The notes under the pieces were generated by a model. The model was not told the origin of the DNA and ran no database searches. It was given only the letters and a program-made list of their open reading frames with translations. DNA of 64,000 nucleotides from Alnus glutinosa. Lineage: Eukaryota > Streptophyta > Magnoliopsida > Fagales > Betulaceae. The stretch is from contig NC_084891.1 in NCBI RefSeq assembly GCF_958979055.1, positions 27,935,001-27,999,000 of the forward strand, in the 5' to 3' direction. The translations under genes were made by a program, and so were the position numbers. Position 1 is the stretch's first letter, and every line of letters begins with the position of its first letter. Below, in pieces: positions 22,164-34,196 of this stretch.

Positions 22164-23395
22164 CACTTTTTGTGACAGTAGCTAAATTTGTTATTATTAT
22201 GGGCTCTTCAAGCAAAAATATTAAATTATAGTAAGGTATTTTTCAAACTGTTACTAAAGACCTTATGTTATTCTTAATAATAATAATAATAATAATAAAT
22301 GAGAGGACGTTTGGAAAGTGACCAAACAAGATGAACTGTGATGTACACACAAAGAATTGTTTTACACATATATTGTATTGTATTAGGCAAGCCTACTAAT
22401 TAATCAGGAATGGAGCCACCGTGCTTACGTAGATCTCGAAGCATCCTCGTTTTTTTTTTCCTTTCATTTTTTGTCCCCTTCTTATCCGAGCAGGCCTCGT
22501 CCTCTTTCTCAATTTGCATGAAAGGGTCTCGATGCCCCCTCAAAAGAATTGCAAATGGCTTTCAAGGACCTCCACTAAACCTTTCCCATTTTCTAGAAGA
22601 AATGGACCTCCTCTAACCTTTCCCTGTTTATCTAGAAGAAAAGAAAAAAATAAAGGACACTCTTTTGAGAAAAAAAGAACACGGACTGTCGGACAGAGAC
22701 AAAGGAATGGATGCAAATGGCTTATCCCAAATAGTGCTTTGACAGGACTCAGGAGCCAATGACAATGTCCTGTCGATGACTTTTGCCAAACAATGTTTTT
22801 TATGCGTACCCTACATAGGGGTGGAGTCAAGACTGATGTTTATCTTGTGGGGGCTGCGAAATAATGCTCCAAGTCAATATATTTCTAGAACGGGCAAAAT
22901 ATTCAAAATATTCAATATATATGTATTCTTTTTATATAAAAGTTATCAATTAATTGGCTTTATTCGCAAATATTCAAACCCAACTTATTAACATGTAATT
23001 TTAGGGTTTGAGATCTTATGTTATTAGGCTGTTCAAAAATTATAAAATTTCAAACAATTTAAGAGATGAGTGTTACGTGACTCACCTGTTTCAAACAAAC
23101 AAATTAAACACCTTAAGTTGTATATGTTATAATATTAATTAAATAATTAAATAAATAATTTTTTTAGAATAAATGATGATTTAACTATTTAAAAAAAAAG
23201 AACTTTGCAATTCCTTTTTAAAATGCCAAATTTTTTGTGTTATACAAGCATGCTAATATCAAGATCTTTGATCGTTTACGATATATTCGTATTCCCATTC
23301 CTATTCATAAATTCTAAGTGACATTTATATGTCATCTATACCCCAATTAATAAGACCATACTTTAGTGACCATCAAATTGGCATACAGTTGTAAA
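21691..23395. other. AT-rich spacer with microsatellites and repeat scraps
   Basis: Long AT runs lie at about 22076-22092 and 22128-22160, with a TAA run at 22278-22300. A GGGGTGGAGTCAAGA..GGGGGCTGCGAAA stretch at 22818-22860 resembles the GGGGCGGAGCCAGC..GGGGGGCTAAA stretch at 45696-45735 and may be the same repeat family. No gene seen. Confidence 0.4.
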
Positions 23396-23830
23396 TTCAA
23401 TAATTAGACGCATTGGCATAGGAATTGTAGTTAGAGATTACGAGGGACAAATAATTGTAGCTCGTAACCTAATCAAAATTGGGAATTTAGAATCAGTGGC
23501 AATAGAAGCTTTGACAGCTTTCTATGCACCTGAATTTAGTAGGGACCTAAGGCTTCAACATATTGTTAGGGAAGGGAATGAACTTTAAATTGTGAATGTT
23601 GTAAGGTTCACATGATGAATTTGAAGTTGATTTGGACAATTAGTAGAGAAAATAGGTGATGCGCTAACTTCGAGGCACAATTAATAAATTAAATATATCA
23701 ATAAAGACGCTAATTCGGCGATGCATATCTTAACCAGAGAAATCGTTAAACATATTATAAATGAGACATGGAAGGACAACATTCTTCCTTATATTTCAAA
23801 CATTATTGTTTTAGAGCAACATGTTTTTTT
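23396..23830 (+). pseudogene. RNase H-like (RVT_3) pseudogene fragment
   Basis: The first part reads RIGIGIVVRDYEGQIIVARNLIK..SVAIEALTAFYAPEF, the start of the RNase H-like fold of plant non-LTR elements and their domesticated relatives. The last part reads ANSAMHILTREIVKHIINETWKDNILPYI, the characteristic C-terminal segment (NSAAH.LA...ETW.ED.P). The middle contains stops and frame changes. Catalytic residues between the two ends are not recoverable. It is either a LINE tail or a decayed single-domain RNase H gene. Confidence 0.72.
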
Positions 23831-24086
23831 TAAAAAAACGATTATGAATGAAAGTATAATTATTATTATTATTATTTTATTTTATTTTATTTTTAAAAAA
23901 TAAAGGTCATACTTTAGCGTAAAAGAAAAAGAAAAAGAAAAGATTGTACAACTTGTACGCGGAAAGATTCTGGAACACCGACGTTTCGCTGAGTCAGCCT
24001 AGGCCAAGATCCAATCGCCCAACGGATAAGCTTATGGTTTGTTAACCCACCCATACTAACCGTGGTCAAGCCAGATCTCCACTCCC

Positions 24087-24094
24087 TATAAAAT
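24087..24094 (+). promoter_or_regulatory. TATA box of the J-protein gene
   Basis: TATAAAAT in a CTCCC context, 70 bases before the ATG at 24164. The implied leader is A/C-rich (ACAACAACAAAAAG), typical of efficiently translated plant mRNAs. Confidence 0.7.
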
Positions 24095-24163
24095 AGCAAC
24101 TCATCCTTATCCTTCCACTTCGAAACATCCACAATCCACAGCACAACAACAAAAAGAGTGACA

Positions 24164-24661
24164 ATGATTTCTACATCCTCATCTTTGAGCTACTCAGCCC
24201 ATTTCGTTGGCCCGAAGTTCATCAACATCAGCGGCCATCGCTCGTCCCCAAACTCCGTCAAGTTCCGTGCGCCTCCTATCTCCGCCGCATGTGCATCGAC
24301 GGCCGAGAGGACCGGGTCCCACACTACATCAACGGCCTCGCTTTATGAGGTTCTTGGGATTCAAATGGGTGCCACGTGTCAGGAGATCAAGACCGCCTAC
24401 AGAAGGCTGGCGAGAGTGGTGCACCCTGACGTGGTATCTAACGGTCAAAGGGGTCAGACTTCAGGGTGCGAGTTCATGAAGGTTCATGAAGCGTACTCCA
24501 CGCTCTCAGATCCGGAGAGACGCGCCGACTACGATCGCGTGCTTTACAGTAGGCGGCGGATGATGAGTTATTCCGTGGCAATGTCGACGCGTACGAGTAC
24601 GATGGGTTCAGGATTTGCTGGACATACACGGCGGAAATGGGAGACGGATCAATGCTGGTAG
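24164..24661 (+). CDS. ATJ11: Chloroplast DnaJ-11-type J-domain protein (165 aa)
   Basis: Intronless, 165 residues. Residues 1 to about 42 are Ser-rich, short of acidic residues and end near ISAACAS, which fits a chloroplast transit peptide. The J domain covers about 59-125: SLYEVLGIQMGATCQEIKTAYR, LARVVHPDV with the HPD tripeptide at 87-89, FMKVHEAYSTLSDPERRADYD. The Arg-rich C-terminal tail ending in RKWETDQCW is typical of the DnaJ 11/AtJ11 group. Such small stromal J-proteins stimulate plastid Hsp70 ATPase activity. ATG at 24164 is used because no ATG precedes it in frame. The second half is GC-rich, as is common in these intronless genes. Confidence 0.92.
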   Translation: MISTSSSLSYSAHFVGPKFINISGHRSSPNSVKFRAPPISAACASTAERTGSHTTSTASLYEVLGIQMGATCQEIKTAYRRLARVVHPDVVSNGQRGQTSGCEFMKVHEAYSTLSDPERRADYDRVLYSRRRMMSYSVAMSTRTSTMGSGFAGHTRRKWETDQCW

Positions 24662-26219
24662 CCAGAAAATTAAGCAGGAAGACTCATTAGGACATATTAC
24701 TCATCAAATTACAGATCGACTTTGATCTTAATTAGAAGTTAAAGCATTGAGGGTATTTTAGGTAGCTTGTACCGTTAAGTCTGTTACCCAGCGGTAATAT
24801 TTTGTACAAATGTAAACAGGCGCCTTTTTAACAGCCTGAAATTGAATGAAAAATTTGCATTTTCCTTTTTATTCGCACTTTCTTTTCTGCTGAAAGTTCC
24901 CGATTCTTAAGTAAATAAAATATAAAATGAACGAGGATCCCTCTAATTGGCGTGTTCGAATTGCACCGAATCTATCTTATGGTAGATTCGATGTAAACCA
25001 AAATGGCCTAGAAATAACACATTCCTCTCCGAAAATTGCAACGGTCACCTGTCCTCACTCAGCAGGGCTGCAAACCTCATTTGTCTTGGATTTGGGATTC
25101 TATTAGACACCACGAATTTTTGTGCCCGAATTCCAAAACCAAATTGGATTGGATTTTTCTGTTAATTTTTGTTTTTTTTTTTTTAAAAAAAAAATTATTA
25201 TTATTAAATTTTCCAAATTTTGTAAAGAAAAATTTATTTAGTATTCTTTAATATATATATATATTTCCTATTCTCATCTTTTGACAAATAACTATTAAAT
25301 TTGTAAGATTGACGTAATTAAAGGTATGAGCAATTTAAGAGAGGTCTTATGGGTCCATCCATCTTAAGGATCATAAGATGTGACTTGTGAGGTTATTTAT
25401 TTTTTATTTTTTTTGACATGTTCACATAGCATTATGACTTGTGAGACTATAACTCTTTTTTTTAAGCTTCCTTTTCATCTATCTCTTTCGCTTGTTCATA
25501 TGGATAGTTCCACGAGCCTTTTAATGCACCAATTGCAATCCAATTGTAAGGAATATAAAATATACAAAAGTTGTATGAAGTTATTTAGCTTGAGTAATGT
25601 TATTTAATAGATTATTAATTGTTATACAACTAGATGATTAGATTATGTGATAGGAAAAATTAATTATTATAAAAAAAAACAAATAAAAAAATTAATGACT
25701 AATTTTTTTATCATGATAGTCTAATAAGAAATAGCATTACTCATCTAACTATATATTCAAAAATGGGTTGGGCCTGAGTAAAAAATATGCTTGTTTTCGT
25801 GTTTCCTTTATGTGAAGACACTAGGTATTCAAGTTCAACGAAGGCCCTAGTCTGGCGATGTGTTATATCAACTCTCTCTATCGTCGTACAAGCATTTGCA
25901 GACATATGTGAGGGTGATACAGAGTGCTTGGAGTCTTGGACAATGTTGCTTCCGACAGTCTTGAAATGATCTCACATAAAATGGATCCGATCCGATCGGA
26001 CCAGAACCCTGTAGAAACTCAACTTATTGGATATCTAAACTTCTTGTGGGTTATTGGACTTCATCTCCTACTGATATTCTAGCCCTAGTCAACTGGGCCG
26101 TCTAACCTCCTGTATGCAACTGGGCCTCACCTCGGCTCGTTATTTGAACACTCTGCTGATCAAGTGGTAATCACCGGACGGCGCGTCGCACGAGAGGATA
26201 GAGCGAACACACGAAGCAA
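24662..26219. other. Spacer between J-protein and DarP-like genes
   Basis: Begins with the J-protein 3' UTR (an AATGAAAAATT near-polyA signal at about 24845). It contains a poly-T/poly-A foldback (25171-25192) and otherwise AT-rich DNA. The last 200 bases are richer in GC and should contain the promoter of the next gene. No TATA box is obvious. Confidence 0.45.
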
Positions 26220-29200
26220 ATGGCCAATCTGGTACGGCGTCTAAAGCAATGGCCGACGTTGCATCACCAGGGCTGCGCCTGCACGACACCACATCATTTT
26301 CTCTCCTCACTCTTCCTACCACACACAAAAACCGTGTTTCCTCATCTCTCGCTAACCGCAGTGCCTTGGGCTCATCGTAACGTCCATCACCGAACACGCG
26401 GCCTCAGACAGCCCAATTCGCCAATACCGTCTGATCTTGTACAACGCGGTGGCGGCGACTCGGATCTCGATGGACGGAAGAGCCGAAACGAGCTTAAACG
26501 CGAGGCTCGGCGCGCCGTCCGTTGGGGCATGGAGCTCGCCTCCTTCTCTACCCCTCAAATCAAACGTATCCTCAGGTGCCCCCGCCAAAGCGTCCTTATT
26601 ACAAAATTAGCCCTCTATACGCTTTTCATACTACGAATTGTTATATCAAAATTTTGCTTTAATTGCAGATTGGCCTTGCTTGAGCAAGAGGTGTTGGAAG
26701 CTATAATGCTAGTGAAGGTGCTTCCGTAGTTGTATAATTTTTGTGGTTAGTTTGTTAATATTCTTTCTTGTTGTGGTGAACTTTTGGTATTGTGGTTTAT
26801 TGTTGAAGATAAGGTGTTTGTTTTTTGGTCTGGCAGAAATTAGGGCCTGATGTGCGAGAAGGAAAGCGAAGGCAGTTCAATTATATTGGTATGCAAATCT
26901 ATTCCTTATAATACTGGCTCATGTGTTGGTAGGGTTTGGCTGATTAGCTACTTGCACTATTTTCCTTAGTTAATAGCACGCAAAAGAATGTTATAATGGT
27001 TTACCGCTACATTATGCTTACGTTTTATTGACTCTGCCTAAACATTAGAGTTGAGGAAATTTTGTAACTTTCATCCGGCTCTTTAAACTTTAGCTACTTT
27101 GTCTAATAAAATGTCAAAAAATTTATTATTTTATTTTAACTAGCTACTTTGAATCATTTAGTTTTTCGCGAATTTGAAACAGGTCCCTCCGTGAGTTTTC
27201 CGTCTATTTTTCTAAGCTCTGTTAGTGCCACATCAGCATTTTTTGTCACCTCATCTTAAAATATTATATTTTTATTATTTTATTTTATAATTAATTTTTT
27301 TTTTTAAAAAAAAAAAAAAAGGGAAGAGAGGGGTTTGGGAGTTGCCATTAGAGGTGGCGGGCGCCGCCTCTGAGGTGGCTCGAGGCCAACCCTAGGGCCG
27401 GGGGTGGCTCAAAAAATAAAATAAAATAATAAAAAATATATATATTTTAAGATGAGGTGGCGAAAATGCTGATGTGGCACTAACGGAGCTTAGAAAAATG
27501 GACGGAAAACTCACAGAGGGACCTGTTTCAAATTCCCGAAAAACTAAAGGATTCAATGTTCGAAAAAAAAAAAAGTGAGGGGGTTTTTTAGGATTTTCGC
27601 GAAAACCCAGGGATTTATTTTATATGTACCCATATTCTTTTTTGCCCCTTTTAAATATTATTTCTTTATTCTGTTTTTTCCTAATGGTTATTTTTTACAA
27701 AATTCGTCTCTTCCCAAAAGTTCGTGTTTTCTTAACATTCATGTTTTTTTTTTAAAGTTTATCTTTCCCCAAATGGTTAGGATGCTTCTAATAACCATTT
27801 AAAGGCAAGTGTTTTCCTTGTGCGGATCCCATATCAATGGGAACTTGGTGAGTCTTATGCTTTCAATATAAATAGGACAATTTTCTCTCCAATTTAAGTA
27901 GGGCAAGTATTTTTTTTTCCTCGCAAAATGCTTCTTAATTATTGGTGCTATGGGAGAAGAAGGATACCTTCGCCATGAGAGAGAGAGAGAGAGAGAGGGG
28001 GTTTTTTTGGCTTTTACAAATGCTTTTTGTTGAGTACTATAGCATTTTGCAAAAAGTAGAGCCAAATTGAAGAGTCGGAGTAGGGAGATTTTTAATAATT
28101 TTTTGCTATAGAGCTAGCCAAATTAGCTAAAAATTTAATTTGTTGCATAGGATGTGAATTCTCTAAAAGTTCTTATATTCTAGTTGGCGTCTGTCTTGGT
28201 TGTTGCATGACAAAGATGCTAGTACTCCATGCCTATAGCTAGGATTTTGTAGTTGATTGAATGTCAATTAGTTATGGTGAAAAATTATACTTATTGATTT
28301 TTTTATCAATAGCATATGCTTAATTCTGTTATTTCTAAATGGTGCCTGCAAAGTTTAGAACTTCCGAGTGTCCATGGTACATGGTCATCTTATATGATTT
28401 TTCCTGTCTGCTGACTTCGTACACCTTTTTCTTTTCGCATTTTGCCTGCTAAATTGTATTGTGCCGTCAAAAAGTATTGTTTGCTTTGCATATCTTGACA
28501 TGATCGTAACTTGGTAAACTGGATTCTGCATGACATGCTTTTGTTTTACTGCAATTGGTGGGGACTTGCATGGCAAGTTTGATATGATATTTTATGTGGT
28601 CTGTGGTTCACATGCATGTGATTTTGATAAAGATACTTATATTTTTGTTAGGTAAACTGCTGAGGGAAGTGCAACCTGAGTTGATGGATGAGTTGATTAA
28701 GGCTACAAAAGATGGTGACCAGAGTAGGCTGCAGGCTTTGTCAGGTTCGATGGTTATTGGAGAGGACGGTGAAGAAGCTGAAGAAACTGAATACGAGGAG
28801 GAAGAAGAGGAGGAGGTCTAGTATCATATGTTGAAAATTTTATCAAGCTTCATGAGGTATTATGCCTCTGGAACCATATTCCTTAATTCTGAAGTATTGT
28901 TTTCAGGTGTCTGATGAATACATGGACATAACAACCAGATGGTTTGAAGGTTTGATCAATAAGGACATTGAAATCACCAATGAAGTTTATTCAGTTCGGA
29001 GTGTTGAGTTTGACCGTCAGGTAAGTTGAATTCCACCTTTGCGATTCCAATCACATAATGAATTGAGTATATGTTATCATTGCTATGGATATGACAACTT
29101 TCTGATCAAAGAGCTGTTGGAATCTTGTATATTACAAATTCATTGGGGTGATTTGGTTTGGGGTGTTAGAGGAGTCAGTTCACTCTGTACTATGTCAAAC

Positions 29201-29623
29201 ATGCGAAGCTAAATAAGTTTCTAGCAGGCTTTGTGTTTAGTTTACAAGCGATTGTTATGTTGCGATTGACTATAATGTTGTCTGTTGATTTGCACTTGAA
29301 CCTTTTGTCCTCGTTTTTAACAAGCAAATTTATTTTATTTAAGCCCCAAAATGAACCATCCTTACCTGGTTAAACTGTTCTTATAAACTGTATGCCTTTT
29401 TCCAGTGGGTTCATGGGATTGTTTATTTTTGGTTTCCATCTCTTATGTTAGCATTTCTTAACAGGAGTTGCGTAAACTTGTCCGGAGAGTTCACTCAATT
29501 CAAGAACGGCAGGTCACTACCGAGGAAAACGAGAGAGAGGTAGATGCAGCAGCAATAATGGCTGCCAGAAAGTCTCTCACCCGTTTCCTTCTTTCACTGG
29601 TGAAGCGAATGGGGAGTGATTAA
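26220..29623 (+). CDS. DUF615 / YjgA (DarP)-like ribosome-associated protein, 297 aa
   Basis: Six exons, 26220-26575, 26669-26717, 26837-26888, 28652-28815, 28907-29020, 29465-29623, joining in frame to 297 residues. The N-terminal 70-80 residues are Arg/His-rich with few acids, so an organelle-targeting peptide is likely. The core (SRNELKREARRAVRWGMELASF, PQIKRILRLALLEQEVLEAI, REGKRRQFNYIGKLLREV) matches bacterial YjgA/DarP, which binds the large ribosomal subunit late in assembly. A plant-specific insert follows, with an acidic stretch (about 185-205, EEAEETEYEEEEEE). Then comes the second helical part (FEGLINKDIEITNEVYS, ELRKLVRRVHSIQER, ARKSLTRFLLSLVK). Exon 4 uses a weak GTCTAG donor, chosen because it joins EEE to VSDEYMD in frame. 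A role in mitochondrial or plastid ribosome maturation is inference. Confidence 0.88.
27146..27559. mobile_element. Foldback MITE with about 115-base arms in intron 3 of the DarP-like gene
   Basis: The arm at 27146-27262 (GAATCATTTAGTTTTTCGCG..CAGGTCCCTCCGTGAG..GTGCCACATCAGCATTTT) pairs with 27443-27559 in reverse complement at high identity. The central 180 bases include a T/A tract and a GC-rich GGTGGC stretch. No transposase. It sits in the longest intron (26889-28651), far from the splice sites. Confidence 0.85.
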
Positions 29624-31261
29624 TATGATTATATTCATTTGTATCATTATTTTGCGCCTTTAAGTAGTTCTTTCTGAAGTACACGACTCTTAGATGCAGG
29701 GTAATATTAGATGCTTGATGATATTGTCATGAATGGGCACCCGAGTTTACAATGGGGTATACGGTTTTAGGTTAGCGGATGCCATATTGTCGCTACCCGG
29801 TGTTAACTATTGCAAATTGTTGAGTGAATTGCCAAAAATTGGACTGGAGAACCATATATTATCTGGAGAACGGACTCTGAAATGTCTTTGGATGGTCCAA
29901 CTACCTTTTTGGGTGTGTTGGCGATTGATCAGAATGAATTTTTTTTTTTTTTTAATTGTTACGATGTACACCCATTTATCAAATTCATTTCACATTTTTT
30001 GATATAACATAGTTTAAGTGAACTGTAGCCAATATAAAAAGGGTGTGAAGAGTAGTATTATTTATTTATTTTTTCAAACAAGGTCATGAGCAACAAATTA
30101 GGATTTTCAAATGATCTGTTTCATTGTCTACATTAGATTTTACAAATTTTACGGATCTAATGGTGGTGTATATTTTGTTGTAGCATTGTATATACTAGTG
30201 ATAATGAAATAGATCATTTCACGAGGATAACTATCTAGGGTTTTAAATATTAGCCTGAGCTACGGCTACCCTTGAGTTCAGGACAGGCCCCCTAGATTTA
30301 GGGTTGGGCCGCGTTGATGTAACAACTATTATTAGACTTGTGTTCGGATGAGGGTTGGGCCATTGCCTGCTCGAAGTTTGGTCTAGACGATATACCTTAG
30401 TGTAAAGTAAAACAAGAATTTTCCATGCAGCCATATTTGTAAGCTTTCTATCAAAATTGTCTTTTTCTTGTAATTCCAGTTGTCTCTGATCCCCATCCCC
30501 ATCCTCTTAGCCATTTCCTTTGTATTCTCAGAAGAAAAAAAAAAAAAAAAAGTATAGAGATGATAGAATTTGAGCTATTTAATAAAGAGAATAGTCTGGA
30601 TTTTAAAAATTTAATTGTAATGTTATTTTAGAAATACAGAGGATCCTCATCTACAAACCAGTAAGACTGACTTCTACAGTAAACGCACGCCCTTATTAGA
30701 GGTTGAGCGGGAGAGCTGCCATTTCTTTGTTCCACAGTTTGGAATCACTCGCTTGGTTGTTGTTTAAGAAATGCGACAGAAATAAAAGAGGGTTTCGCTG
30801 CTATTTTTTCAGTACGTGGTCTGGCCCTTACCTTTCAGAGACCCAGATACCTAGCACAAAAAAAAAAAGCCCGGATAATGATTTTTCTATGCCGGAAGCC
30901 GGCTTTTCTGAATAATACTAAAAATTACATTTTTATCCTACCATTATTTTATTCTATAGACGTAGCCGTACCAATCAACCCCTCCACATCATGGCTTAAT
31001 TAATCAAGAATTTGCAAGTGGAAATTTGGCATTTAAAATAATATCTTGCCAAGTTGTAGTAGGCCACCCGGCCCCCGAGGGGAAGAATGGAGGACGTATT
31101 GGCCACTGGCCAGTGGGTGGTTTTCACCTTTCAGATAGTAATGGATTTGTCACGAAAGAAAGCTTCAAAGCAATTGGGTGGTAAAATAAGCAACTTGTAT
31201 CACAATAATGAAGTTTAGAAATTAAAATTTGGGTCGCTTTTTGCATCGATCAGCTGATGCG
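29624..31261. other. 3' flank of the DarP-like gene and spacer
   Basis: 3' UTR followed by AT-rich DNA. Open frames at 29733-30002 and 30703-30915 have no recognisable product and no codon-use support. Confidence 0.4.
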
Positions 31262-31534
31262 ATGTCAAATATTCACAGCCAAAGAAATCAAAAAGATTGC
31301 TATCGGTTCTTGTCTATGGAAGAAGATTACGAATCAGAAGATGCCAATTCTTTCGAGTGTGTTTAATCGGCTGACGAAAAATTATTTCAGGATTTCGATT
31401 CCTGGCGGAAGCCGGCAGGATTATCTTCCTCGCCAATTGCAGACTTTGAACGGCTGCCTTTTTTTGGTGCTGATATCACAACAATTTCGGCTGTCAGAGT
31501 CCGGATATTACTTGATGAAATTCCTTTCTTGTGA
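31262..31534 (+). pseudogene. Unrecognised protein-like frame with one internal stop
   Basis: From ATG 31262 the frame reads MSNIHSQRNQKDCYRF..EEDYESEDANSFECV, a stop at 31364-31366, then SADEKLFQDFDSWRKPAG..ADFERLPFFGADITTI and a second stop at 31532-31534. Composition (acidic clusters, single Trp, Phe/Asp alternation) looks like genuine protein and unlike the AT-rich spacer. It may be a decayed or truncated host gene, or two exons of one. I do not recognise the family. Confidence 0.35.
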
Positions 31535-33893
31535 GGAACTCTCAAGTCTGCGTCCCACATTTCAAAGATCTTTTTGAATTTCGTGTCTCTATTTCAATAT
31601 TTTCTGCGAATAACTTCTCATTTTCATGACCCCATGCTGTCATTTTCTTGGCGAACTAGACAAGCATAAGCTTGGAATTGTCTATCTTTAACGAGTTTTT
31701 CATGTGGTTCATGCATGAATCAGATAGAAATACATTCATATTACTTTTCAGGACAATGTATTTAATTACGTCTCGTTTGCTAAGATCTTTATATCACATC
31801 AAAATATTTTTTAAATTAAATAATAATAATAATAATAAAAGAATCATTCTGAAAAAGCCTAATCAATCCAACCCTGTACATTTTCATGTGCAAAGAAAAA
31901 TTGGTGTATAACGCGCTATGTATGGCTGTTGGTAATAATTCCAAAGCATACTCCAATGTCGTTTTCTTGGAGGCCAGCTGTTTAACACCTTTGGACATTA
32001 TGATTGTGATATGATTAGATTCATAAAAAGGGTGGGTGCTTTATGACAACACCTAAAATATAAAACTGCAACACTCTTTATGTTCAGATTTGGTGAAATT
32101 TTATTTTCAGATAAGTTTGTAACCCATAATTTTCATATGTAAAATTATCACCCAATTGATATTTTTAATCCCAAACTTCTAATTAGAACAATATCTTCTA
32201 AAATTATACGGTTGTACCATGAATCAATGAAGGACTTGCAGTAGTGAGCTATCTTCCTCGTTTACTCTCTTCGCGTGCCCTTTTGATTAGTCCAGTTAAT
32301 TAATGTAGAGATCTTCCCTTCTGAATCACAAATGTCATTCATCTGAGGCGGAAGGTTCATAATCAAAGTATTTTGTCATCTTTGTTTGTTAGCTTTCCTC
32401 CTTTGATACAAATTCCATTTCATTTCTTGTAGAACCCCTGTTGGAAACATCCCCAATTCCTCCCATGGAGAGTCGGAAATATTTGGATACCCCCTCGTTT
32501 TTACGTTTTTTTTTTTTCAAATTTATAGGAGTATTTTTGTCTTCTTGAAAAAATTTAAGATAAGTTTTGTGTTTTTTTGCTGGCATGGGAGACATCGACA
32601 ACTTTTTAGTAATTTAGGAAAACATTGTCTCAATTGAAAGACTGGGGCCAGGGTGAGATTGTCAATTGGGTTGTAGTAGTTTGAAGGGGTATGTGGATTA
32701 CCATGACTTTCTTTTCTTCACTACTCCCAACAACACTAGATTTTTTTGTCTATATAGATAAAGTTTTCAAATTGAGTTGGAAAAAACAAATACAATTCAG
32801 TTATATTCAAAATATGTGATTCTTACATAATTTTTAAAAGTGCACATAAAAAGCAGACATTTTGAACCGATGTCATTTGAATCGACTGAACTGTGTAAGA
32901 ACACCCGGCAAAATGTTACAGAAGTTGACATAGCTACTAACTCTAACGACTCATCCAAAGACCAGTCTGCCAAGAATCCTCTCCAGATCACACTCAACAA
33001 GCTAGCTAGAAACTGACTCCTCTCAAGGTCACACTCAACAAGAAAACAAAGAAGAGGCAAAGCTCAACGTCAACCATGCACCATAGATAAGATTGCGGAA
33101 TGATAATTGTAATCAATCTCAGATCGATCTTCCCAATGAATGATAAGAATTAAAAACAGTTTCTAATTATAGTGCATTAAGAGTGATTAAGGTTTCACTT
33201 ACCCAATGAAAAAGAGTGATAAGGGTTGAACTTCCCCCTTCCCCCTCAAAAAAAAGAGCATTTAAGGTTTTTTTTTTTTTTTTTTTTTTATCTCGTGTTT
33301 GTCTCTCTCGAATTTAAATCTTTAGCAAATTTGTTATTCAAATTGCTTGCAATTCAAACGGCAAATCTAATAAAGCCTTTATAGCCCGGCCACCTACCCA
33401 TCAAGTAAGCGGAATGTCAGAAACATGCTAAAACTCTTTTATATTTAATTAATTGTTAGCAATGGAGATAATAAATCTCGATATGTCTCTCTCAAAGTCT
33501 CACACAACATTAATTTAAAGCGGAGGCTGCTTAACCTATCTCCAAAACATGCTGACTCGCATGAGACGAGAGATCGAGTAGGCAGGGGACAAAGGGATAA
33601 GATAAGGCTATGTGGACAACTGTGCTTGCTAGTTGCTCCACAGCCGCCTTGTCACTTGTGAGAAATCGGAAATCCAATTAACGTACTTCTGAAGGCATTT
33701 GAATGTTGTAAGAACTTTGGAAGAAGTTAATCTTGGGATTACTACTTTGGAAATCCAATCCTTCTTTTCTTTTCTAATTCCTATTTTTTTTCTTCTCACT
33801 ATATAATGGAGCAGAACATGCATATATATAGTTTCCTTTTTGACCAGTTGTTATGAACATCTAGCGGATGAAAATATGAAACTAGAGATGTGC

Positions 33894-34196
33894 TTAGAGT
33901 GCATTTGGGATTGCAATTTTGTAGACAATAAGTGCGATTTTAAACCAAATCGCAGAACATAAATCGTTTGGGAACTGCGTTTTAAAAAATTGCGATTTGA
34001 AAACGCAGAAAATTTGATTTTTCAAATCACAATTAATATGGTACTTTTTGAAAACATAAAATTTTAAAGGCTAATTTGCGATTTTAAAAACTAAACTGCA
34101 ATTTTGCCAAACGTCTAACTGCGTTTTTAAAAATCAATTTTCAAATCGTATATTTTAAAACCATTATTTTAAATCGCAAACTCAAACAGACCCTTA
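33894..34196 (+). mobile_element. MITE copy (GGGTCTGTTTG family), about 300 bp
   Basis: Contains repeated TGCGATTTT/AAAATCGCA motifs and ends at CAAACAGACCCTTA; the left end GTGCATTTGGGATTGC is its rough inverse. The 40741-41023 copy is the same family in opposite orientation. Family resembles hAT-type MITEs, but no clean 8-bp duplication was found. Confidence 0.6.
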
